NCBI GenBank assembly: GCA_945889195.1
Contig: CAMDBB010000006.1
Coordinates: forward strand, 1-64,000
DNA length: 64,000 nucleotides
Source: Bifidobacterium breve
GTDB taxonomy: Bacteria; Actinomycetota; Actinomycetes; Nanopelagicales; Nanopelagicaceae
Reading direction: 5' to 3'
In this document: positions 34,478-42,711 of the stretch, piece by piece
How the letters are laid out: each line of letters opens with the position of its first letter
Position numbering within the stretch: the stretch's first letter is position 1
Notes under the pieces: model-generated
Database searches by the model: none
What the model was told of the DNA's origin: nothing
The model's input: the letters and a program-made list of their open reading frames with translations, nothing else
Program-made: the position numbers and the translations under genes

Positions 34478-35287
34478 CTATTTGCCGGCTGCGAGAGTGG
34501 CTGGGTGTTGGATAACAAAGAGTGGAAGTGAGCGCGCCTGCGCATCGCGAATACCTTGAACGCGGCGGTCACAGTGCTCGGCTAAGACAGCGTAGGCGGC
34601 CTCGCCCATCAACTTCTGTAGCTCTGCCTTATTGGAGATATAAACAGGTTCGCTACCGACGTGCGCATCAGTATTGCTAGTGCAGTACCAATCAAAGTCA
34701 TCGCCGCCATCGCCCCAACCAAGTCGTTCGTATTCACCAATAACTGTTACTGAATATTCGCGCTCGCCGACTTCGCGAGTTTCAAAACTTCTGCGAAGTG
34801 GAAGCTGCCAACAGACATCTGGCTTTGTATCTACAAAGTGCATACCGCGCTTCTGCGCTAAGTGGTGCAGAACGCAACCAAATGATCCGGTAAAGCCAGG
34901 TGCTTCGTGTCCTTTGCGATTAAGGAAGATGCAGGCATCGTTAACGGTGCGAGTCTTACGATCTTTATCTTCATCTAAATCTGTAATACGAAGTTGTCCG
35001 CCTGGCTTCTTAGGGCGGGCCTCTTCATAAAATTGCCACATCTCAGGGGTAAGAAATTCAGCTGCCTTACGTACGCGCTCTTCATCGTCCTCATCTGAGT
35101 ACATCGCACCTTCGGTGCAGCATCCATCGTTAGGGCGATCTTTAAAGACGCCTTTGCAACCATCGCCGTAGATACAGGTCCAGAAAGAGGTGAGCCAGGT
35201 CAAATCGCACTTAAAGATTTCTTCTTCATCATTGGGATCTGTGAATTCGACCCAGTCACGCGCGAAACCTGGCTTTATCTCTGACAT
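34478..35287 (-). CDS. Cysteine-cluster protein of unknown function
   Basis: 269-aa soluble protein rich in Cys and acidic residues. Cysteines near residue 27 (CDLTWLTSFWTC), GDGCKG and NDGCC form one group; a second group, DACIFL, GCVLHHLA and KPDVCWQLPLRR, resembles the C-x-FL...C...RP-x-C-x-x-P pattern of YkgJ/DUF3109-like putative zinc or iron-sulfur proteins. I infer a metal-binding role; the function is unknown. A -10-like TAGGCT lies 8 nt before the ATG, so the mRNA leader would be only about 2 nt. It is divergent from proC with 30 bp between the start codons. Confidence 0.72.
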   Translation of the reverse strand: MSEIKPGFARDWVEFTDPNDEEEIFKCDLTWLTSFWTCIYGDGCKGVFKDRPNDGCCTEGAMYSDEDDEERVRKAAEFLTPEMWQFYEEARPKKPGGQLRITDLDEDKDRKTRTVNDACIFLNRKGHEAPGFTGSFGCVLHHLAQKRGMHFVDTKPDVCWQLPLRRSFETREVGEREYSVTVIGEYERLGWGDGGDDFDWYCTSNTDAHVGSEPVYISNKAELQKLMGEAAYAVLAEHCDRRVQGIRDAQARSLPLFVIQHPATLAAGK

Positions 35288-35305
35288 AGTCGCAGAGCCT
35301 ACGCG

Positions 35306-35311
35306 TACTCT
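35306..35311 (+). promoter_or_regulatory. Leaderless -10 box (TACTCT) of proC
   Basis: TACTCT-TTCGCT-ATG (35318). TGACAT (35282-35287), 18 bp upstream, resembles a -35. Confidence 0.57.
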
Positions 35312-35317
35312 TTCGCT

Positions 35318-36133
35318 ATGGCTAATCAGGTAAGCGATATCAAAGTTGGCATCATCGGTGCCGGAACCATGGGAGAAGCATTTATTGCAGCTCTCATCCG
35401 ATCTGGTATCGCCCCAACATCTATTAGCGTTGTTGTAAGGCGCCCAGAACGCGGCGCTGAACTTGTAGAGCGTTACTCAATCGCTATCGAGCCGCTTGCA
35501 CAATCCTTGTCAACGAGCGATGTTGTGATTCTAGGTATAAAGCCACAAGGCTTAGCAGAGCTTCTGCCACAAGTAGCACCACATATAAAGCCTGACTCAC
35601 TCGTCATCTCACTACTTGCCGGAAAGACGATCTCTGCAATCGCAACAGGGCTATCTGGCCATAAAGCCATCGCTCGCGTGATGCCAAATACACCAACTTT
35701 GATCGGTAAAGGAATGGCGGGGTATTCACTCAGTAGCGGCGTCACTAATTCTCAGAGAACTTTCATAGAGAAGTTGCTGGCAGCAACCGGTAAAGCGATT
35801 GAGATACCTGAAGAATTGCAGAATGCACTTACTGGAACTAGCGGATCTGGACCTGCCTACTTCTTCCGCTTTGTTGAAGCGATGGTAGATGGCGCAGTTG
35901 AGATGGGTCTTAGCCGCGAAGATGCGACCACACTTACTATTCAAACCATTGTCGGAGCAGCAGCGCTGCTCGATGGTTCAGAAGATTCCCCAGCTCGCCT
36001 GCGTGAGAAGGTCACTAGCTTGAAGGGTGCGACCGCGGAAGCGTTGGCGGTCTTTGATGAAGCAGGAATCTCTGAGATTGTGGCAAAGGCGATGGCAGCA
36101 TCTGCAAGGCGCGCAGGAGAACTTGCTCAGTAA
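35318..36133 (+). CDS. proC: Pyrroline-5-carboxylate reductase
   Basis: 271-aa NAD(P)H enzyme for the last step of proline synthesis. The Rossmann motif VGIIGAGTMGEAFIAAL is at the N-terminus, VMPNTPTLIGKGM near residue 125, and the C-terminal dimerisation/substrate signature SGSGPAYFFRFVEAMVDGAVEMG near 173. Leaderless promoter. The TAA stop overlaps the next ATG by 1 nt. Confidence 0.95.
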   Translation: MANQVSDIKVGIIGAGTMGEAFIAALIRSGIAPTSISVVVRRPERGAELVERYSIAIEPLAQSLSTSDVVILGIKPQGLAELLPQVAPHIKPDSLVISLLAGKTISAIATGLSGHKAIARVMPNTPTLIGKGMAGYSLSSGVTNSQRTFIEKLLAATGKAIEIPEELQNALTGTSGSGPAYFFRFVEAMVDGAVEMGLSREDATTLTIQTIVGAAALLDGSEDSPARLREKVTSLKGATAEALAVFDEAGISEIVAKAMAASARRAGELAQ

Positions 36134-37323
36134 TGAAAAAACTTCTTCTCCTTATTCTTGCAGCATCACTTCTTTCACCATCTGCAAGCGCAGCCCCTAA
36201 AGCAGTTGCTGTTAAGAAGTTAGATATCGTCGCATCAGCCGTCAATGCTGAAGGGCTAGTGGCAACTGGAAAGACTCTTGTCACATACTCAAATACTGGC
36301 TCAACAAATTCAAATATTGCCTTAACTGGCCTTGATGTAACAGGTGTGCAGCAGTGGGTTCGCACCATTGATTCTGGAGTCGATGAAATCGCTACTGCAG
36401 CAACCGTTGATGCTGCTGGCAATATATGGCTAGCTGGTTCATCTGCTGCAGTAACAGTTACTGAAAGTGCAACCGCTGCAATTGCCGCAGAAAATCCCGA
36501 TGGCGTAGCTGCTGAAGAGCTACCTAAAGTGCGCTCTGATATGAATCAGATAACTATCTGGAAGCTATCTCCAGTAGGTGAGCCGCTCGCAATTTATCTT
36601 TCTCCCCAAACTAGCCCAGCCTTAGTTTCAGCGCTCTCTGTAAATTCCTCTGGAATCTCACTCGTTGGAGTTCTCGCTGAGCGACCATTTCTTATCTCGG
36701 CAACCCCCACTGGAGTATTTGCAAAGCCTCTCTTTATCGGCACCAATAAGAGCGCGCTGAATGCAGTAGTTCGCAGCCCAGATGGCTCAGTAAATCTCTT
36801 TGGCGAAAGTTCAGAAACCTTAGGCGGCAAGAAGCTTGCTGGGACTCGAGATGGAATCTTGGTCAAAGTTAGTAAAGCTGGAGCAGTCACTAGCGTTGTA
36901 CGTAGCTCAGCTATCAAGGCGCAGCGATCATGGTTGGTAGCTGATTCCACGTTGACTCTAACGGGATACGTAAAATCTGGAAAAGTTCTTGAGAGCGCCT
37001 TTACCAAATTTAACTCTTCCTTTGGACCAACATGGACGATGCGAATTCCATCAACTGGAAGCTCGACGGTATTAACAGCTGCTGGAACTACTTATGGTGC
37101 GCTCTCTTCAAACTCTGCAATCAAGGGTGTAAAAAGCTGGAAGCCAACTACTCCAACGCTCTTGCTTACTACCTTTACAAGTAAAGGTGTAATGACAGGG
37201 GCTTATGCAGATAGCCAACTCAGCGCCCCTATCTCTCTGGTTTACACCAAGGAGTTAGGGCTCTGTGGACTAGCCAAGGGCAGCGGAGAATCTATTTCAA
37301 TTTTCAGGTTAGCAACAAGATAA
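36133..37323 (+). CDS. Exported protein of unknown function
   Basis: 396-aa secreted protein. A clear signal peptide (LLLLILAASLLSPSASA) precedes repeated short beta-strand blocks such as IWLAGSSAAVTV, GISLVGVLAERPF, SVNLFGESSETLGG and TLTLTGYVKSGK; the spacing suggests a beta-propeller-like fold. No catalytic motif or membrane anchor is seen. Translation is coupled to proC at TAATG, an odd partner for an exported protein. It ends 19 bp before the convergent metalloprotease gene. Confidence 0.72.
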   Translation: MKKLLLLILAASLLSPSASAAPKAVAVKKLDIVASAVNAEGLVATGKTLVTYSNTGSTNSNIALTGLDVTGVQQWVRTIDSGVDEIATAATVDAAGNIWLAGSSAAVTVTESATAAIAAENPDGVAAEELPKVRSDMNQITIWKLSPVGEPLAIYLSPQTSPALVSALSVNSSGISLVGVLAERPFLISATPTGVFAKPLFIGTNKSALNAVVRSPDGSVNLFGESSETLGGKKLAGTRDGILVKVSKAGAVTSVVRSSAIKAQRSWLVADSTLTLTGYVKSGKVLESAFTKFNSSFGPTWTMRIPSTGSSTVLTAAGTTYGALSSNSAIKGVKSWKPTTPTLLLTTFTSKGVMTGAYADSQLSAPISLVYTKELGLCGLAKGSGESISIFRLATR

Positions 37324-37342
37324 CGCTGATTAATTCTTGCAA

Positions 37343-39721
37343 TTACTGAAAGCGGAACATTGATAGCTGGCCTTTAACGCCAGCGATTAAGTATTTAACA
37401 CGATTAACATTAACCCAGGCCGAAGCTATGCCGTCTGGGTTCTGTTCAGAAGTAACTAATTTGATAGTCGGAATTGCGCGAACGCTATCGAGGACACAGA
37501 GACGTTGCTGGCAGTTGAATGCGATATGAGATCCATCGGTATTGAGAAACTTACCTGGGGCGCCATAAAGTTCAGTACTCACAGAGTTCTGCAGCGCAGT
37601 TGTCTGTAGTGGGCTCCAACGGATTTTGCTTGGCGTAGTTGGTGAAGTTGGCACCGAGGTTAACCAGGTTGCTTGAACTCCCGTGAGCGTCTTGGCGATG
37701 GCTACATCAAAGCCCGTCATGGGTACAGCGCTGCCAGATGTATCAATGTTGTAATAACTCCAGGCAGATCCTGAAAGAGTGACGCGGGATGCAACGCGAA
37801 TTTCTCCAGATGTTGGCTGCTTCTTCTGATTGATGGTGAGCACTGAGTCGTAGACGACGTAAGTTCTCTTGCCATCAAAGAGAGCTTTAAGGTGGAAGCC
37901 AACATCTCCCATGGTTCGACCATCAGTCTTGCGATCGCCATCGACTAGTTCATAGCTCCACTTGGTTGCGCCCTTTACCTTTGTTGCACCGAGCAGAATT
38001 CCTTGGCTCTCATCACGATAGAAGACTTGTACTCCACCAGCAGTTGCAACGCACGCGCTTGAGATGCTGACATCGCTCCCGGTGCGCACTCGGACAGGAT
38101 CTTTATAGTCATTTACCTGAGGGCCATTTCCATCAACGACTTCATGGGTGAACTTCTTGCCATCGTATGTGGCATAACGTAGATCGCGATCATCGCTGTC
38201 AGAGTAGAAGATATGTAGCAACTGCTTGGTACCCGAACCATTGACGCAGAGCGAGACGGGGCTGGTGATCTTAAATCTTGTACGTTCTCCTGATCCGCCT
38301 GCGCCATCTACAGTTGCTTTACGCCAGATTTTGCCATCCCATGATGCAAGCCTCAGAACTCCACTCTTGCTATCGGTATATGCCACAAGTGGCTTTCCAT
38401 TGAAGTTGGTACTTGAAATACGGCGACCATCTGAATTTTGATCGATGACGAAGCGTTTCCAACCAGCCTGCGGAACCATCGGCGCTGTTATCACCGCATC
38501 GGAGGTGCCATTTGTATTGGATGCAACGATGCTAAAACTGTAACTTGTGCCGTTCTTTAACCCAGTAAATATCACAGGAGACTCTGTTGAGCTCTTTACT
38601 TGATTGGTAGTCAGGTTACGTACTGAATAACTAGTTACCTGTGCGCTACGTGCATTAGCCGGAGCATCGAAGGTGATAATTGCCGAACTATCTGCAATGA
38701 GCGCAGTCGCATTTCTGACTGGAAGTGGAATACCTACTGCCACACCTACAGGTGGCTTACGACGCAAGTCTTCAATCATCGCCAGCAATAACGAACCAGG
38801 TTCGCGAAAGACTTCACCCGCATCAAGGTTTGGAGTCATAATCGAATTTGCACCCAGATCTTTATAGGTCTCTTCATCGATATGGCTTACTGAAGAGCCA
38901 TCTTCATAGCGGGCGGGGGTGTAGAGAATGATTTTCTCGCCGCCATTGGCAGCGTTTCCGAACTGCCCTGTCCAGACCAACGTAGAGGTGAGCGCTTTAC
39001 CAAGTTCAATAGATGGAGATGGCAGATCTGATAGACGACGACCATCAGGTAACTGCGCGTAGGCGGCATATGGAGTTGGTTGTTCGATGGTTCCGTAACC
39101 GAAGAAAGAATCGTAGGAATCTGTTGAGAGAAAACCTAAGCCGTGGGCCATTTCATGTAAGAAGACAGAGGGCAAGTCATATTCAGTAGCGCTGGGAGTT
39201 CCATCGTTTCGAGTATTCCAATTGGCTAGCGAGTTAATCTGAATCACCATATCTGGATTATTTGGTTCAAGATCTTTACCTGCGAGTGCATTAGCTAGTG
39301 CCGAGGGATACCAGAGGCTCTGATCAGGTGCGCCATCAAAACCTGAGTAATAGTTTCCAGGTCGCGCGCTACCTAAAACTCCCCACGATGGCGCACGTCC
39401 CCACGATGCATCAATCGTGACAGGAGCTGCAGATGCAAAATTCGCTGCCCAGATATCGACCGCTGATTGAAAATCTTTCTTGGCCCAATCTGGAAAGTTC
39501 TTGTAATTAACTACAAACTTTGATTTCGCTTCAAGATTGAAAACTTTTGGTGGGGTAGTTGTTGGATTTCCAACAGCCTTACCTGCATAGGTATGTCCCC
39601 AGACCGTTGAAGGGGCAACTTTGAAATTAGAGAGCGCTTGTGTTGGCGCGGACAGAAGAGTTGTAAAGAGAAGTGAGAGAGCGAGAAAGAGCCCACCTTT
39701 TCGCAGCAATGGGCTCCTCAT
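37343..39721 (-). CDS. Secreted zinc metalloprotease with fibronectin III domain
   Basis: 792-aa exported protein. The signal peptide is LFLALSLLFTTLLSAPTQA. The zinc site FLHEMAHGLGFLS near residue 195 fits HExxHxxGF of the metzincin-like group. A fibronectin type III domain follows (about 335-420, with ATSYSV-type strands and GLKNGTSYSFSIVASN). The C-terminal ~350 residues are beta-rich with repeated R/L-x-x-A/S-x-W/D-G-K motifs such as LRLASWDGKIW and LRYATYDGKKF, suggesting a propeller. ATG at 39721 is preferred over a TTG three codons upstream, because TAGCGT lies 8 nt before it. Probably degrades extracellular protein. Confidence 0.85.
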   Translation of the reverse strand: MRSPLLRKGGLFLALSLLFTTLLSAPTQALSNFKVAPSTVWGHTYAGKAVGNPTTTPPKVFNLEAKSKFVVNYKNFPDWAKKDFQSAVDIWAANFASAAPVTIDASWGRAPSWGVLGSARPGNYYSGFDGAPDQSLWYPSALANALAGKDLEPNNPDMVIQINSLANWNTRNDGTPSATEYDLPSVFLHEMAHGLGFLSTDSYDSFFGYGTIEQPTPYAAYAQLPDGRRLSDLPSPSIELGKALTSTLVWTGQFGNAANGGEKIILYTPARYEDGSSVSHIDEETYKDLGANSIMTPNLDAGEVFREPGSLLLAMIEDLRRKPPVGVAVGIPLPVRNATALIADSSAIITFDAPANARSAQVTSYSVRNLTTNQVKSSTESPVIFTGLKNGTSYSFSIVASNTNGTSDAVITAPMVPQAGWKRFVIDQNSDGRRISSTNFNGKPLVAYTDSKSGVLRLASWDGKIWRKATVDGAGGSGERTRFKITSPVSLCVNGSGTKQLLHIFYSDSDDRDLRYATYDGKKFTHEVVDGNGPQVNDYKDPVRVRTGSDVSISSACVATAGGVQVFYRDESQGILLGATKVKGATKWSYELVDGDRKTDGRTMGDVGFHLKALFDGKRTYVVYDSVLTINQKKQPTSGEIRVASRVTLSGSAWSYYNIDTSGSAVPMTGFDVAIAKTLTGVQATWLTSVPTSPTTPSKIRWSPLQTTALQNSVSTELYGAPGKFLNTDGSHIAFNCQQRLCVLDSVRAIPTIKLVTSEQNPDGIASAWVNVNRVKYLIAGVKGQLSMFRFQ

Positions 39722-39756
39722 AGCGGGCAACGCTATCAGGGTGAGAGAATGCAGTC

Positions 39757-40002
39757 ATGGTTACCGTTTACTCTCGCCACGGCTGCCATCTCTGCGAAAA
39801 CGCTGTGAATACTCTTGAAGGAATGCGCGCAGAACTCAACTTCACAATCGACGTGATTTATATCGATGGAAGCCCTGAGTTAGAGAAGTTATATGGCCAC
39901 GAAGTTCCGGTAATTCATATCAATGGTGAACACCATGACTTCTTTAAGGTAGATCCAGAACGCTTTAGAACTTCCCTTGAAAAACATCGTCGGCATCAAT
40001 AA
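39757..40002 (+). CDS. Glutaredoxin-like protein (DUF836 type)
   Basis: 81-aa thioredoxin-fold protein. The active site CHLC lies at residues 10-13 in YSRHGCHLCENAV, and the cis-proline region is VPVIHINGEHHDFF. This short glutaredoxin-like family is common in actinobacteria; its redox partner is unknown. Its last 38 bp are antisense to the end of the convergent XPB helicase gene. GAGAAT, 6 nt before the ATG, is a weak leaderless -10. Confidence 0.85.
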   Translation: MVTVYSRHGCHLCENAVNTLEGMRAELNFTIDVIYIDGSPELEKLYGHEVPVIHINGEHHDFFKVDPERFRTSLEKHRRHQ

Positions 40003-41614
40003 TCCGATACGAATATCCCTGCTCTGCTAGAAAGCGCTGTCTATTCTGGGCAAAGTCTTGATCGATGGTGTCGCGAGAGACAACAGAGTAAAACTTTGCA
40101 CCTCGCCCATCTGATTTAGGTCGCAAGATTCGCCCAAGTCGTTGCGCCTCTTCTTGGCGTGATCCAAATGCGCCAGATACCTGAATAGCGATAGTGGCTT
40201 CAGGCAGGTCTACAGAGAAGTTAGCAACCTTAGATACAACGAGGCAGGTCACTTCACCGGTTCTAAATGCTGCAAAGAGTCGCTCACGTTCCTTTTGTGG
40301 CGTATCGCCCTTAATCAGCGGTACACCTAAAGTTTCAGATAAATCATCTAGTTGATCAATGTATTGACCAATAACAAGTATTTGCTCGCCAGCATGATGA
40401 GCAACTAGCTCTTCAACAACATTGCGCTTGGTGCGCGTGGTTGCGCAGTATCTGTAACGTTCTTCTGGCTCAGCAGTTGCGTATGAAAGTCGCTCTGCTT
40501 CAGTCAGATTCACGCGAACTTCAATACATTCAGCGGGAGCGATATATCCCTGCGCTTCAATCTCTTTCCAAGGCACATCAAAACGCTTGGGGCCGATAAG
40601 TGAAAATACTTCACCTTCCATGCCATCTTCGCGGACCAAAGTGGCGGTTAGCCCTAAGCGACGGCGCGATTGAATATCTGCCGTAAAGCGAAAAATCGGC
40701 GCTGGCAATAAATGAACTTCATCGTAAATAATCAAACCCCAGTCGTGGGTATCGAAGAGGTCAAGGTGGGCATAGACGCCATTCTTCTTCTTAGTCATCA
40801 CCTGATAGGTCGCAATAGTGACTGGGCGAATCTCTTTCTTCGCACCTGAATATTCGCCAATTTCATCTTCATTGAGCGTTGTGCGCTTAAGTAGCTCTTC
40901 ACGCCATTGGCGCGCTGCAATCGTATTTGTTACCAAAATCAAAGTTGTTGCTTTGACATGAGCCATCGCTGCAGCTCCAACAATTGTCTTACCTGCGCCA
41001 CATGGAAGAACGACTACACCGGATCCGCCATGCCAAAATCCTTCAGCTGCATGTTCTTGGTATTGACGAATCTTCCAGCCATCTTCTTTAAGCGCAATCT
41101 CGTGCGCTTGCCCATCGACGTAGCCAGCGAAATCTTCTGCAGGCCAACCTAAGCGAAGAAGTGATTGCTTAATCTGCCCGCGCTGGCTGGGATGAACAGC
41201 AATCGTCTCTTTATCAATGCGCACACCAAGCAGAGGCGCAATCTTCTTAGCGCGAATAACTTCTTCGAGAACTCCGGTATCTGTGGTGACAAGGATGAGG
41301 CCATGTACTGGATCTGCTTCAAGGCGCAATCTGCCGTAACGCGACATTGTCTCTGCAACATCAACGAGCAGTGAATGAGGAACTGCATATCGTGAATATT
41401 TAATAAGTGTGTCAATAACCTGCTCTGCATCATGTCCGGCAGCGCGGGCATTCCATAAACCGAGGTTGGTAAGGCGGTAGGTATGGATATGTTCAGGTGA
41501 TCTTTCTAGTTCAGCAAAGGGCGCAATAGCGCGACGGCATTCAGTTGAAAGAACGTGATCAACATCAAGGAGAAGTGTTTTATCGCTTTGGACGATTAGT
41601 GGTCCATCGGTCAT
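39965..41614 (-). CDS. XPB-type DNA repair helicase
   Basis: 549-aa superfamily 2 helicase related to archaeal/eukaryotic XPB (ERCC3). An N-terminal damage-recognition-like region of about 190 residues precedes motif I PCGAGKTIVGAA, motif II DEVHLL, motif III LGLTATLVRED and motif VI QEEAQRLGRILRPK. Expected role: DNA unwinding in repair. It is the last of three genes joined by 4-bp ATGA overlaps after the helicase-associated protein and the M20 peptidase. Confidence 0.93.
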   Translation of the reverse strand: MTDGPLIVQSDKTLLLDVDHVLSTECRRAIAPFAELERSPEHIHTYRLTNLGLWNARAAGHDAEQVIDTLIKYSRYAVPHSLLVDVAETMSRYGRLRLEADPVHGLILVTTDTGVLEEVIRAKKIAPLLGVRIDKETIAVHPSQRGQIKQSLLRLGWPAEDFAGYVDGQAHEIALKEDGWKIRQYQEHAAEGFWHGGSGVVVLPCGAGKTIVGAAAMAHVKATTLILVTNTIAARQWREELLKRTTLNEDEIGEYSGAKKEIRPVTIATYQVMTKKKNGVYAHLDLFDTHDWGLIIYDEVHLLPAPIFRFTADIQSRRRLGLTATLVREDGMEGEVFSLIGPKRFDVPWKEIEAQGYIAPAECIEVRVNLTEAERLSYATAEPEERYRYCATTRTKRNVVEELVAHHAGEQILVIGQYIDQLDDLSETLGVPLIKGDTPQKERERLFAAFRTGEVTCLVVSKVANFSVDLPEATIAIQVSGAFGSRQEEAQRLGRILRPKSDGRGAKFYSVVSRDTIDQDFAQNRQRFLAEQGYSYRIIDADDVFQGKF

Positions 41615-42711
41615 GAGAGGAGATCCTTAATCAACGCGTGCAGAAAATCGCTGCGTACTTGCATAGAAGAGATACTCACCCATTCGGATGGAGCATGTGC
41701 ACCGCCACCAACTGCGCCAAGTCCATCGAGTACTTGCGCACCCGCTGCCGCAGCAAAGTTTCCATCGCTTGCTCCACCAACTTCTGCACACCCAAGTGGC
41801 TTCATGCCAATTGCTGCAGCAACCTTTTCAGCGCGCTCATATAACGCCTTCGTTGATGAGGGCTGCAGTGGTGGTCGATTGAGACCGCCAGTGATTTCAA
41901 GTCGCGCCACAGGATTTACCGCTTTAAGTGCTTTGATTTCGCGATCAATGCGTTCGAGTTCAGCTTGAGAAAATGAGCGAGCATCAATATCTAATACTGC
42001 AAGATCAGGAACAGTGTTGGTGGTATTTCCTGAGCGTAGAAGGGTTGGCACAACAGTTGTTCCGTGCTCAGAGTTCTCTAATTTACCGAGCGCCAAAATT
42101 GCATGAGCAATCTCTGTTGTGGCGTTGACACCTTTCTCGGGATCAAGGCCGGCATGAGATGCCAGACCAATTACCTTGATTTGGTACATCGCAGTTCCCT
42201 TACGACCAGTCTTTACCTTGCCATTAAGTGATGCCTCTAAAACGAGGACTGCCTTTGCACTTGCCGAAAGTTCTTGAATCAGCGCCTTTGATGCGCGGCT
42301 ACCGGTCTCTTCATCTGTAGTTGCAACGAGTGCAACTGGCCCTTCAATTCCTTTGAGCGCATAGAGAGCTTGAATAAATCCAGCTTTCATATCGAATGTT
42401 CCGGGGCCACGGAGAACATCTCCTTGAATATCCCATACTGGTTGAAATGATCCATGCGGCCAGACTGTGTCGAGGTGAGCAAGCACGAGTACTTCTGGTT
42501 TTTCAGATCCCCACCAGAAGACCGGGCGACCTTCAATAGTTTTTATCTGCGCAGGAACACCTAAGACGCGAGTTGCGATATCGCTCGCTAATCGAACAAC
42601 TTCAGTGCAGGCCTCTAAATCTTCACTAGGTGATTCGCAACGAACCAACGCTTCGAGGGCTGCCAACATAGGCTCAAGTCTGCCGTATTCGGTGGATTTC
42701 TCGCTCGTCAT
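41611..42711 (-). CDS. M20 family zinc metallopeptidase
   Basis: 366-aa di-zinc hydrolase of the ArgE/DapE/carboxypeptidase G2 group. Zinc ligands are seen in VLAHLDTVWPHGSF (HxD) and TTDEETGSRAS, with a dimerisation domain between (ASHAGLDPEKGVNATTEIA) and a final zinc histidine in GGGAHAPSEWV. The GSRAS and GRKGTAMYQIKV segments resemble glutamate carboxypeptidases. Substrate unknown. It lies unexpectedly inside a repair-helicase operon, overlapping both neighbours by 4 bp. Confidence 0.88.
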   Translation of the reverse strand: MTSEKSTEYGRLEPMLAALEALVRCESPSEDLEACTEVVRLASDIATRVLGVPAQIKTIEGRPVFWWGSEKPEVLVLAHLDTVWPHGSFQPVWDIQGDVLRGPGTFDMKAGFIQALYALKGIEGPVALVATTDEETGSRASKALIQELSASAKAVLVLEASLNGKVKTGRKGTAMYQIKVIGLASHAGLDPEKGVNATTEIAHAILALGKLENSEHGTTVVPTLLRSGNTTNTVPDLAVLDIDARSFSQAELERIDREIKALKAVNPVARLEITGGLNRPPLQPSSTKALYERAEKVAAAIGMKPLGCAEVGGASDGNFAAAAGAQVLDGLGAVGGGAHAPSEWVSISSMQVRSDFLHALIKDLLS

